The position numbers were made by a program, and so were the translations under genes. From Chlamydiota bacterium (GTDB taxonomy: Bacteria; Chlamydiota; Chlamydiia; Chlamydiales; Rhabdochlamydiaceae): 27,017 nucleotides of DNA. The notes beneath the pieces are model-generated. The model was given only the letters and a program-made list of their open reading frames with translations, was not told the origin of the DNA and ran no database searches. This document shows, in pieces, positions 15,901 to 22,981 of the stretch (positions within the stretch are counted from its first letter, which is position 1; every line of letters starts with the position of its first letter). Where the stretch lies: assembly GCA_011065235.1 (NCBI GenBank), contig JAAKFB010000002.1, forward strand, positions 1 through 27,017, given 5' to 3'.

Positions 15901-18078
15901 CAAAAAGTCCTTCAAATCAGGAAAGTGGATCCAAAGGGCATTACAACTTTAAAGACTCAAGATGCACTTACTCGAAGCGTAAGGGTGGAAAGACTAGGGG
16001 CAGGTGGACAGATAGTCTCTTGCCATGAAATAACGCAGGATCCACAAGGCAATCTCCTTCTTCATAGAGATCACATTTATGAAGATAGTAGGTTCCAGTC
16101 GACGCGGGCGATACGCTATTTTTATACTCCTGATCATCAAGTAAAAAGCATCACTCGAGGTTATGGAACCCACGATGCAAGAGAAACGGCCTATTCCTAT
16201 TTACCATCAGGAAAAATGGAAAAGAAAACCCTTTCTGACGGAATCACTCTCTTCTACAACTACCACCCTCTTGGCTATCTAAATAGGGTAGATTCTTCAG
16301 ATGGGATGATTCGTCATGCTTTCACTCATAATAGATTAGGACATCTCCTAACTGCAGTGGATGAAAAACAAAATCTCACCATCCAACGTGAAGTTGATTT
16401 TTTGGGGAATGTCACTTGCGAAGTGTTTCCTCACGGCGCGCAGATTGCCAAAACGTACGATGATTTTAGCAGACCCCTCTCATTAGAGATCGCAGGTCAT
16501 GGGCAAGTACGTTATACCTACGATCCCTTATTCTTAAGGGAAGTTGAAAGAATTTCTTCCCATGGAAGTGTTTTATATAAGCATGCATTTGAAGAGTATG
16601 ATCTCGATGGAAACCTCACGCGAGAGCATCTCATTGGGAATCTGGATTCTGTGATCCATGCTACGGACCTGAGGGGACAAAAAACGCATATTTCAAGTCC
16701 TTATTTCTCTCAAGAGTGCAAATACAACTCCGTCCAAGACTTAATCTCTAGCACCACTGATAGAGCGGAATCTCTCTATCAATATGATGATACCTCTCAA
16801 ATGACCCGAGAAGAAGGCTCTGGCAACACAGTCTTCTACTGCAATGATTCCCTTTGCAACCGAACTCGGAAGAATGAAAGTCTTTATGAAATCAACGTTT
16901 TGAATGAATTGCTATCCAATGGGAAGGCTCATTACGAGTATGATCTGAGAGGCAACCAAGTTCTGAAGAAGACAAACACACAACAGTTACAAATGATCTA
17001 TGATCCACTTAATCAGCTGATCAAGATACAGTCTCAAGAGCAAAAAACCGAATTTATTTATGATCCTCTAGGAAGACGCTTAGCAAAAGTCATTTCAACA
17101 CAAATCGGATATGGATGGAAAGAATCGGACCGAGAATATTATCTCTATGATGGCGACGATGAAATTGGGTCATTTAAGCCATCAAATATTCTCGAGAGTT
17201 TTAGGGTTTTGAATACACATCGCCTTCCCAAAACTGTTAGTATTGAGATAGGAGGCAAAATCTTTGCTCCTCTCACGGATGTCCAAGGGAATATTTGTCG
17301 CCTCATTGACGTGCAATCAAAAACCCTAGCTGCTAGTTATGATTTCACAGCATTTGGTGAGAGACTACAAACCAGCACAAAAGGGGATCTGCAAAGTCCA
17401 TGGCAGTTTGCATCGAAGCGATTTGATTCGGAACTGGATCTCATCTACTTTGGAAAACGCCACTACGACCCAGGGATTGGAAGATGGTTGACAACAGATC
17501 CTGCGGGTTTTGAGGACAGCTTTAATCCTTACCAGTACGTCTTAAATAATCCTTTCAGATACTACGACCCTAATGGCGAAAGTTTAGGAGGATATCTTCT
17601 TGGTATAGGTGAAATTGCTTTAGGTGGAGCAATTATGATCACTGGAGGAGTGATTGAAATTGGTTCATTTGGAACGCTGACCATAGGCTTTGCCTTTGCC
17701 GAAACAATGGGAGCATCATTAGTAATGAGTGGTCTTGCTACAACGGCACATCATGCTCAAGATATCAAATTTCCCAATATTTCGTGGAAAAATACCGATG
17801 TCTATGCTCCTGACAGACCGTTGCCTCGTGAACCTCGTACTAAAGAACCAGTCCCTGAGACAAATGTTCCTCATACTGAATTAGGTACAAAAGATGGAAC
17901 AAAAGGAAAGTATCCACAAGCAAGAGAATTTGATGCTCAAGGAAAGCCAGTAAAAGATATTGATTTTACTAATCATGGACGTCCACAAAACCATCCCAAT
18001 CCACACGAGCATAAATGGAAACCAAACCAGACAGGAGGGACGCCTAAAAGATCTCCTGAAGCTGAACCAGTATCATGA
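12946..18078 (+). CDS. Rhs/YD-repeat polymorphic toxin with type-24-like C-terminal tip (1710 aa)
   Basis: The protein starts with a Sec-type signal peptide (residues 1-19, a hydrophobic core ending AIPAFS). A Rhs N-terminal domain follows (VGSIVSPLSGSPTLRQHDLV, about 47-66), then a long series of YD repeats (YDxxGN or YDPLGR-like units, roughly 500-1450), which form the toxin-enclosing shell. The Rhs core ends in DPAGFEDSFNPYQYVLNNP and DPNG (1541-1544), where the variable tip begins. The 166-residue tip has a hydrophobic stretch (1548-1600) and a terminal domain (about 1643-1710) with REFDAQGKP, HGRPQNHPNPHEH and TGGTP motifs. From memory these match polymorphic toxin type 24, a predicted nuclease; this is not verified. 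The ribosome site GAGGAAGA (12932-12939) precedes the ATG. The gene 14 bp downstream is the likely immunity partner. No PAAR domain is visible, so export is probably via Sec rather than by type VI secretion. Confidence 0.88.
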   Translation: MIRALMTLICWLFAIPAFSYDEEAKEEFFLSTPEQVASLSSEPSYLVGSIVSPLSGSPTLRQHDLVVKGAQELILSRTYMSPHMPVQLAYEKKNREEWEKYHLYQHVAHHYKGWQFYPHLKLQFMPSQKQVLVTDPSGSTLCFSFAGPGMTGAKLEGEPYGLSNSNGESPSGANDPRNTRITYDDDDNRITVYGVDRTIRFYCFSKWDSNEEQIYLLEKEILSNGKVLKYHYEGQQPSYVESLDPQERFVYASIRIQGSPWKGHCHFLSSSGTSADYKYQKRSTHVEIKEETKHWYGNDRLEREYNFLCPPILSRVSSPNFRNEQLDYCGRFLLNSCEGRENYFQLVNKGYGEGSGHYRVHQLSLPVGENDAFIPVYELSYQPPVAGEKGGKTTVKASDGTSTIYHFSKKLLTSKIQYLGEDGALKKEKIFSWNDKNWLKAVEYRDGQKHPFYKKAFEYEQFGNPILETFTGDLSGSGDLESTWTKRIFSDDGKNLLLREETENGNVTCFSYLKGTDLILSKLIQDGDRIIRREFCIYDDCHNLIKKVSDDGEGSDQEDLSGVTERHSTTYILRQSAPFLHMPEWVTQTYLESGIEKPHKKSHLIYDAQGNVAQEEIYDAEGNLAYTIYKTHNERGDLLSETNRLGQETTYTYDAKGHRKTETNFSGRINKALSHDIKGRLHKIVEEGDDGTRHTISSKHDFHDRLIERKDSFKNRTFYKYDSLVNEVIQTDFPQITDLEGKSVNVATFSTYDPFGRELISTDPNGNTTTYRYNVYGLLSEINHPCGGKEIFRYAKNGDLIAYTDPDGLIIRYENDVLGRVLRKTYISPKGERIAEETFTYSGFNLLSETDKEGQERLYFYDGAGRKVREEFCGKVTEFAYDSLGRLAALYKYNGDDALVTHYERDLEDRVIEEKKTDLSGHILYKTHYAYDADGNRETITRFINGEEAIESFAYDPFQRKIHQRDALGYETLTSYDENYTNALGQKVLQIRKVDPKGITTLKTQDALTRSVRVERLGAGGQIVSCHEITQDPQGNLLLHRDHIYEDSRFQSTRAIRYFYTPDHQVKSITRGYGTHDARETAYSYLPSGKMEKKTLSDGITLFYNYHPLGYLNRVDSSDGMIRHAFTHNRLGHLLTAVDEKQNLTIQREVDFLGNVTCEVFPHGAQIAKTYDDFSRPLSLEIAGHGQVRYTYDPLFLREVERISSHGSVLYKHAFEEYDLDGNLTREHLIGNLDSVIHATDLRGQKTHISSPYFSQECKYNSVQDLISSTTDRAESLYQYDDTSQMTREEGSGNTVFYCNDSLCNRTRKNESLYEINVLNELLSNGKAHYEYDLRGNQVLKKTNTQQLQMIYDPLNQLIKIQSQEQKTEFIYDPLGRRLAKVISTQIGYGWKESDREYYLYDGDDEIGSFKPSNILESFRVLNTHRLPKTVSIEIGGKIFAPLTDVQGNICRLIDVQSKTLAASYDFTAFGERLQTSTKGDLQSPWQFASKRFDSELDLIYFGKRHYDPGIGRWLTTDPAGFEDSFNPYQYVLNNPFRYYDPNGESLGGYLLGIGEIALGGAIMITGGVIEIGSFGTLTIGFAFAETMGASLVMSGLATTAHHAQDIKFPNISWKNTDVYAPDRPLPREPRTKEPVPETNVPHTELGTKDGTKGKYPQAREFDAQGKPVKDIDFTNHGRPQNHPNPHEHKWKPNQTGGTPKRSPEAEPVS

Positions 18079-18092
18079 TAGAGGTATGAATA

Positions 18093-18572
18093 ATGTTTGA
18101 ACCCAAATATTTAATTCGCTTAGATAAAAGAGCTTTTCCTACTGAGCAAGTAGTTTGTCTAGGTTCACAGCTTATATCTATTATTAAGAACCTTTCCGAA
18201 TTAATAGAGTCGCATATTTGGTTTTGTGCTGATATTGATGCTATCTCTCCTATACCCCAAAAGTTGGGAGTAGATTCATTTCAGTTAACGAAAATAGGCG
18301 ATGATCCTTCTTTGGTAAACTTATGCGAAAATATAGATCAATTTTTGTCTGGTGTTTTCATCGCTATTAGAGAGAAAGATCAAAATCTAAAATATTCAGA
18401 TTTATGTGTTGGAACTGAAGATGATCAATTTCGATCTTTAGATCTTGATGGAGTTTTAATAGAAATAAGGGCATTTGATACGTCTTACTTCGAAATATAT
18501 TCAGAGAATCAGGAATTAATAAATAAACTAGCAAAAATATACAGTATTAAAATCGAAAAGCTCGATTCGTAA
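18093..18572 (+). CDS. Probable immunity protein for the Rhs toxin (159 aa)
   Basis: I recognise no named family. The 159-aa protein is acidic and soluble, with no signal peptide, an opening MFEPKYLIRLDKRAF, a WFCADIDAISP segment near 43-53 and a C-terminal half of alternating strands and helices ending KIEKLDS. The position is decisive: it starts 14 bp after the Rhs stop codon on the same strand and is more AT-rich than the Rhs core, as toxin tip plus immunity cassettes usually are. GAGG about 10 nt upstream can serve as ribosome site. An alternative is an unrelated accessory protein; without binding data immunity is inference from gene order. Confidence 0.65.
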   Translation: MFEPKYLIRLDKRAFPTEQVVCLGSQLISIIKNLSELIESHIWFCADIDAISPIPQKLGVDSFQLTKIGDDPSLVNLCENIDQFLSGVFIAIREKDQNLKYSDLCVGTEDDQFRSLDLDGVLIEIRAFDTSYFEIYSENQELINKLAKIYSIKIEKLDS

Positions 18573-18602
18573 TTCAGCTTCGACCAAAGGAATTCCACAG
18601 TT

Positions 18603-18705
18603 AGGGCCCGTAAAGAAATAACCTGACAATCCTCGAGCAGGAAAACGGTTCAGATCTTGAGGATTTTTCCCTCGAGGATTGTCAGGTTATTTCTTTACGG
18701 GCCCT
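18603..18705. repeat. Long hairpin: 35-bp perfect inverted repeat, extended to about 41 bp
   Basis: The arms 18603-18637 and 18671-18705 are exact inverted copies (outer AGGGCCCG, inner CCTCGAG). After a 3-nt bulge the stem continues with GGAAAA (18641-18646) / TTTTCC (18665-18670), leaving an 18-nt loop. It sits between the convergent immunity gene and the first MOMP-like gene. No T-run follows either arm, so a standard terminator is not shown. The region from 18706 to 18742 holds nothing I can name. Confidence 0.85.
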
Positions 18706-18742
18706 TAGAGAAGCAAAGCCTGATAAATCTAGTGTTTGCTAA

Positions 18743-18853
18743 TTAAATGATGTGGCTAAAGAAATATCTGCTCCCAATATAAAAGAAAGTAAGATTGAGC
18801 AATGGTCCAAGACCAGGAATTCCTAAAATCAGAAAGCTACGAGCTATACACAT
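18743..18853 (-). CDS. Possible 36-aa hydrophobic small protein downstream of the MOMP array
   Basis: An ATG at 18851-18853 on the minus strand opens 36 codons ending in TAA at 18743-18745. The product would be strongly hydrophobic (RSFLILGIPGLGPLLNLTFF) and could form one membrane helix. GGAGAG lies about 6 nt upstream. The frame starts 15 bp after the stop of the last MOMP-like gene on the same strand, so it could be co-transcribed. It may equally be a gene remnant or chance. Confidence 0.3.
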   Translation of the reverse strand: MCIARSFLILGIPGLGPLLNLTFFYIGSRYFFSHII

Positions 18854-18868
18854 TCCAGCTCTCCGCAG

Positions 18869-20041
18869 TTAAAATTCAAAAATGAGGGTGAGCGTCCAAC
18901 CCTGAGTATCTAACGTTCCTCTACGTTGCTGGAAAACGTTCTCGCCCGCATCGTTGATCTCTGCTTGAAAGTCCTCATCAGGGGGATTGTTAAGTGGCGG
19001 AAGACTTCGGTCTCCAATGCGCATAACTCTCCACATTTGGTTTTGGTGGAAAAATAAATGATGGTCCCAACCAAACCTTCCAGTGACAGCATATTTGTAA
19101 TTGCAGAACATGCCTGTCCATTGGATTCCTAAGGCTAGATCTAGAATCGCTCTAGACGCCCGGAAACAGGCCTTATTTTCGAGTATTTTAATCCTGCTGT
19201 GTGGAGAGATGGCTAAACGGTTTTGCTCGTTGTGATCGACGTTAAAACGGCCGTAAAGAATTGACGGAGCTAAATTTCCGTAAAGACTCCACCCACACTC
19301 GAAATGCCAAAGGGTTTCTAAACCACTGCGCACACCAAATCCCTGATAATCGTTGTCTAAGCTGACTTCATTGTTCAGTGGATCTTGAACCGGACTCACA
19401 CGTGGGCTCCAACTCCCTCCCATGTGCTCCAAATCAAAATCTTGTAAAATCGATCCATAACGCAGGCCGATAAAAGGGCGCAAACTAAGACGCTTACTGA
19501 CCCAAAAGGCGCGGCCCAATTCTAGATCGATGAGATTGAGGCGGAGTTTCCAAGATGCTTCAATGTCACGCGCAAAAGCTGTTTCTCCTTGCGGAGGAGC
19601 AAAAGAAGACCAAAGAGGGATGAGGCTATGATTGTCACTGACCTCTGCTTCTACATGTGTGAACGAGCAAGAATGAAAACGGGTCCATGCGATGCCAATG
19701 TCCCAGCCATCACAAGTCGTGTTGAAACCGACGCCCAGTTTATATCCAAATTCCCAGTTGGAAGAGGGAGTTTCATACTTGGCATTGATGAGCGTATTGA
19801 GTTCTCGAAGCTCTGTAGGTGTGGGATTGAGAACAGGAATGAAAATGGATGTGTCGATGGCAAACTCCATTCCATCTTGATGGGGATTCCAGTAGAGACC
19901 AGCAACCGAGACGACCCAATCCCCATTACAGGTAATTGGACGCACCGGAGCATTAGAGACTGTCTGCAAACTCATTTCACCAGGAATGGGATCTGCAAAA
20001 GACAGGCTAGAAAACGTTAAGAAAAGTAAAATTTTCTTCAT
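18869..20041 (-). CDS. MOMP-like outer membrane beta-barrel protein, divergent copy (390 aa)
   Basis: Outer-membrane barrel protein of the Simkania-type MOMP family. It has a signal peptide (residues 1-16, ending SLSFA), the family block NAPVRPITCNGDW near 30-42, VAGLYWNPHQDGMEFAID, repeated amphipathic strands, the QRRGTLDTQGWTLT block and a terminal phenylalanine (IFEF), the usual barrel-assembly signal. It is the most divergent member of the array: the N-terminal five-cysteine cluster of its neighbours is missing, leaving a short DPIPGEMSLQTVS stretch. It follows the 410-aa copy by 79 bp, and that gap carries the neighbour's strong terminator, so no clear promoter remains. The ribosome site is weak (AAAGAG). 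Confidence 0.88.
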   Translation of the reverse strand: MKKILLFLTFSSLSFADPIPGEMSLQTVSNAPVRPITCNGDWVVSVAGLYWNPHQDGMEFAIDTSIFIPVLNPTPTELRELNTLINAKYETPSSNWEFGYKLGVGFNTTCDGWDIGIAWTRFHSCSFTHVEAEVSDNHSLIPLWSSFAPPQGETAFARDIEASWKLRLNLIDLELGRAFWVSKRLSLRPFIGLRYGSILQDFDLEHMGGSWSPRVSPVQDPLNNEVSLDNDYQGFGVRSGLETLWHFECGWSLYGNLAPSILYGRFNVDHNEQNRLAISPHSRIKILENKACFRASRAILDLALGIQWTGMFCNYKYAVTGRFGWDHHLFFHQNQMWRVMRIGDRSLPPLNNPPDEDFQAEINDAGENVFQQRRGTLDTQGWTLTLIFEF

Positions 20042-20064
20042 CGCTCTTTTTTTAATCCATTCAT

Positions 20065-20098
20065 AAAAAAAGATCCAGAGTTTCCTCTGGATCTTTTT
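20065..20098 (-). terminator. Strong intrinsic terminator after the 410-aa MOMP gene
   Basis: A 14-bp stem, AAAAAGATCCAGAG (20067-20080) / CTCTGGATCTTTTT (20085-20098), with a 4-nt loop, lies 22 bp after the stop. On the minus strand it runs into seven Ts. Symmetric A and T tracts could let it work in both directions. Confidence 0.85.
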
Positions 20099-20120
20099 GC
20101 TTTAAGCGATGTGAGTGAGT

Positions 20121-21353
20121 TTAGAACTCAAATCTTACAGTGAGTGTCACCCCTTGAGTATCGAGTGTACCACGACGCTGATGGAAGACATTCTCCCCAG
20201 AGTTGTTTGGAAGACCCGCAGATCCTGTCGCTGTATCTCCAATTCTCACTACTCTCCAAAGTTGGTTTTGGTGGAAGAAGAGATGTTGTTCCCAACCGAG
20301 CATGATAGTCAATCCATACTGGCAAGAACAGATCATACTAGACCATTGGATCCCTAGAGCTAAGTCGAGCATTGCACGTGAAGCACGGAAAGACTCTTCT
20401 GTTTCTAAGATTTTGATTTTGGAATTAGGAGCTTCTGCAATGCGATTCTCTTCATCGTGATCGATAGAGAATCTTCCATAGACAATCGAAGTGGCTATGT
20501 TACCGTAAACAGCCCATCCGCAACCAAAATTCCAGTTTGTATCAAACCCGGCACGTACTCCAACGCCTTTGAAATCGTTGTCAAGATCTACTTCGTTGTT
20601 AAATGGAAGCGGTTGTGGGTTACCTGTGTCATCAGTACTAGACCAGCTTCCTCCTTTGTGCTGAAGCTCGAAATTTTGATCGAGATAAGCAACGCGAAGG
20701 CCAATGTGTGGTCTAAAAGAAAGGTACTTACTTGTCCAGAATTGACGCCCTAATTCGAGGTCAATCAAGTTGAGTTTGAGTTTCCAGTGATGCTGGATGT
20801 CTGATGCATAAGTCACCGAACCTAGAGCAGATGAAAAATCAGACCAAAGAGGAACTAACGTGTGGTTGTCATCGACTTCTGCTTCGACTTTACCATTGGC
20901 TCTTCCTTGGTACCAAGTCCACATCACGCCAAAATCCCAACCATCACAAGTTGTGTTGTATCCCAACCCAACTTTAAAACCCCAATCCCAATCAAAATTA
21001 GGAGTTTTATATTCAGCATCGATAACGTTATTCAATTGTTGAATATCGCTGATAGTTGGAATTGTAGTCCCTTGATTAGGATTTTCAATGTGGTTATCCA
21101 CCGCATATTCCAATCCATCTTGATGTGCATTCCAATAGAAGCCCGCAACTGTGAGCATCCAATCGCCGTTGCATGTTTTTGGGCGAACTGGTGCGTTTAC
21201 TAAAATATTGTCTGGTCCTAGGCAATAGCAACGATTGCAGTCATCTGCATAACAAGTTGCTGGGGGCGTAGGAGCACAATTCTCTTGACCGCGCGCAGCT
21301 TGAGCAGTGCCGGCTATCCCAAGAATTGATAGAGCGATTAATGCTTTTTCCAT
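20121..21353 (-). CDS. MOMP-like outer membrane protein (410 aa)
   Basis: The start at 21353 is preferred over an in-frame ATG 21 nt upstream because GGAGG lies 8 nt before it and the product then opens with a normal signal peptide (MEKALIALSILGIAGTAQA). The mature N-terminus has the five-cysteine cluster C-x7-C-x4-C-x2-C-x-C followed by LGPDNILVNAPV and TCNGDW. The rest is amphipathic strands with the family landmarks GFYWNAHQDGLEYAVDN, LGYNTTCDGWDFGV, DLELGRQFW, GGSW and QRRGTLDTQGVTLT, ending in RFEF. Such proteins probably form porins linked by disulfide bonds in the chlamydial envelope. The DNA shares a 38-nt exact match with the 417-aa copy (20941-20978 versus 23811-23848). Confidence 0.93.
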   Translation of the reverse strand: MEKALIALSILGIAGTAQAARGQENCAPTPPATCYADDCNRCYCLGPDNILVNAPVRPKTCNGDWMLTVAGFYWNAHQDGLEYAVDNHIENPNQGTTIPTISDIQQLNNVIDAEYKTPNFDWDWGFKVGLGYNTTCDGWDFGVMWTWYQGRANGKVEAEVDDNHTLVPLWSDFSSALGSVTYASDIQHHWKLKLNLIDLELGRQFWTSKYLSFRPHIGLRVAYLDQNFELQHKGGSWSSTDDTGNPQPLPFNNEVDLDNDFKGVGVRAGFDTNWNFGCGWAVYGNIATSIVYGRFSIDHDEENRIAEAPNSKIKILETEESFRASRAMLDLALGIQWSSMICSCQYGLTIMLGWEQHLFFHQNQLWRVVRIGDTATGSAGLPNNSGENVFHQRRGTLDTQGVTLTVRFEF

Positions 21354-21506
21354 TAGGAAACCTCCGTTAAACATTTGTTCCTTAAGCTACATATAGTTAA
21401 ATACGTTTTTTTTAGGAAAGAAAAAAATTTGATTCTGCAAAAAAAATTCAAATCCACGCATTTAATAAAGGATTTTTCTCTATGAGTTCTGTGTTGCCCA
21501 TCATAA

Positions 21507-21541
21507 GAAAAAAAAATGGATCCGGAATAATCCGGATCCAT
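21507..21541 (-). terminator. Strong intrinsic terminator after the 415-aa MOMP gene
   Basis: An 11-bp stem, ATGGATCCGGA (21516-21526) / TCCGGATCCAT (21531-21541), with a 4-nt loop is followed on the minus strand by nine Ts. It lies 35 bp beyond the stop codon at 21576. The rest of 21354-21575 is AT-rich upstream DNA of the next gene without a clear promoter. Confidence 0.85.
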
Positions 21542-21575
21542 CGAAGAATGGAGAATATTGTTTTTCTAACTCAAG

Positions 21576-22823
21576 TTAGAATGAAAACTTAACGGTGAAT
21601 GTCCAACCTTGTGTGTCGAGGTCACCACGACGTTGGAAGTAGACGTTTTCTCCTTGATTGTTTGGAAGAGTTGGCGTTGTAGTACTTGCCTCATCTCCAA
21701 TTCTGTTAACTCTCCAGAGTTGGTTTTGATCAAAGAACAGGTGGTGTTCCCATCCCAGCGAGATCATGATCCCATACTGACAAGCACAGAACATTCCAGA
21801 CCATTGAATTCCAAGGCCTAGGTCTAACATTGCACGTGAAGCGCGGAAAGATTCTTCAGTTTCCAATACTTTGATTTTAGAGTGAGGAGCGATTGCTTGG
21901 CGATTTTCCTCATCGTGATCGATGTTGAATCTTCCATAAACAATCGATGTTGCCATGTTACCATAAAGGGCCCAGCCACATCCAAAGTTCCAAGTTGAAT
22001 CTAATCCAGCACGTATCCCAACGCCTTTGAAGTCGTTGTCAAGATCCACTTCGTTGTTGAAGGCATCCTGGATAGGCGAACTGGTTCTTGTACTCCAGCT
22101 TCCACCTTTGTGTTGCAATTCTAAATTCTGCTTAATAGAAGCAATACGAAGGCCCACGTGTGGTCTGAGTGAAAGATATTTACTTGTCCAGAAATTACGT
22201 CCCAACTCGATATCTACCAGGTTGAGTTTGAGTTTGTAGTGGTGCTCAATATCTGTTGCATAAAGAACAGAACCCTGAGCGGATGCAAAAGCTGACCAAA
22301 TAGGAAGTAGAGTGTGGTTATCATCTATCTCTGCTTCAATTTGACCATTTGCTCTTCCTTGGTACCAAGTCCAAGTCACGCCGATATCCCATCCATCACA
22401 GGGAGTGCAATAGCCAACTCCAACTTTAAAACCCCAATCCCAATCCCAATCAGGATTTTTGTATTTAGCATTAATGAGTCTATTCAGTTGAAGAATATTG
22501 GGGTTTGTTGTAGTAATTGTAGTACCTGCAACTCTTGGATTAGTGATTTGGTTGTCTACAGCATACTCCATCCCATCTTGGTGAGTATTCCAGTAGAAAC
22601 CGGCAACTTTAATCATCCAGTCGCCATTGCAAGTCAGTGGGCAAACAGGGGCGTTAACGCCATAGTTTTCTGGCCCAAGGCAATAGCACCGGGTACAGTC
22701 ATCTGTTGCGTAGCAAGTGGGTGGCACAGGCGCGCATGAATCTCTGTTTTGTGCTGCGTGAGCGGCATTGGCCATTCCAAGGACCGAAAGCGCAGCTAAA
22801 GGTAATAAGTGTTTCTTCTCCAT
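21576..22823 (-). CDS. MOMP-like outer membrane protein (415 aa)
   Basis: The start at 22823 is chosen because GGAGA lies 8-10 nt upstream and gives a signal peptide (MEKKHLLPLAALSVLGMANA, cleavage near AAHAA). An in-frame ATG 21 nt upstream would add seven charged residues. The mature protein carries the cysteine cluster in a slightly altered form (C-x6-C-x5-C-x2-C-x-C), then LGPENYGVNAPVCPLTCNGDW with an extra cysteine. Barrel landmarks are GFYWNTHQDGMEYAVDN, GYCTPCDGWDIGV, DIELGRNFW and QRRGDLDTQGWTFT, with KFSF at the C-terminus. GYCTPCDGW has an extra cysteine where the siblings have GYNTTCDGW, so its disulfide pattern probably differs. Terminator present downstream. Confidence 0.93.
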   Translation of the reverse strand: MEKKHLLPLAALSVLGMANAAHAAQNRDSCAPVPPTCYATDDCTRCYCLGPENYGVNAPVCPLTCNGDWMIKVAGFYWNTHQDGMEYAVDNQITNPRVAGTTITTTNPNILQLNRLINAKYKNPDWDWDWGFKVGVGYCTPCDGWDIGVTWTWYQGRANGQIEAEIDDNHTLLPIWSAFASAQGSVLYATDIEHHYKLKLNLVDIELGRNFWTSKYLSLRPHVGLRIASIKQNLELQHKGGSWSTRTSSPIQDAFNNEVDLDNDFKGVGIRAGLDSTWNFGCGWALYGNMATSIVYGRFNIDHDEENRQAIAPHSKIKVLETEESFRASRAMLDLGLGIQWSGMFCACQYGIMISLGWEHHLFFDQNQLWRVNRIGDEASTTTPTLPNNQGENVYFQRRGDLDTQGWTFTVKFSF

Positions 22824-22912
22824 TGATGTTCTCCATTTCATCACGGTACAACGACCGATTTTTTCTTCATGTACCTTACCATGTAAAATAAATGAATTTT
22901 TTTAACAAGGAA

Positions 22913-22950
22913 AAAAAATAAAAAGGGCTAAATTTTTTCAAATTCAGCCC
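22913..22950 (-). terminator. Intrinsic terminator after the 417-aa MOMP gene
   Basis: GGGCTAAATTT (22925-22935) pairs with AAATTCAGCCC (22940-22950) with one mismatch, and the minus-strand transcript then runs into T-rich sequence (22913-22924). It lies 31 bp past the stop at 22982. Confidence 0.7.
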
Positions 22951-22981
22951 CTTATCGCTATGAAAGCTTCATCTTTTTTTA

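Noticed and set aside
12946..18078. The many YD repeats as a DNA repeat or CRISPR-like array
   Set aside because: The repeats are at protein level, degenerate in DNA and of variable spacing, as usual for Rhs proteins.
18603..18745. A plus-strand coding remnant reading through the long hairpin into a plausible peptide
   Set aside because: It has no start codon or ribosome site, and its left part is the inverted copy of its right part; kept only as a comment on the hairpin.
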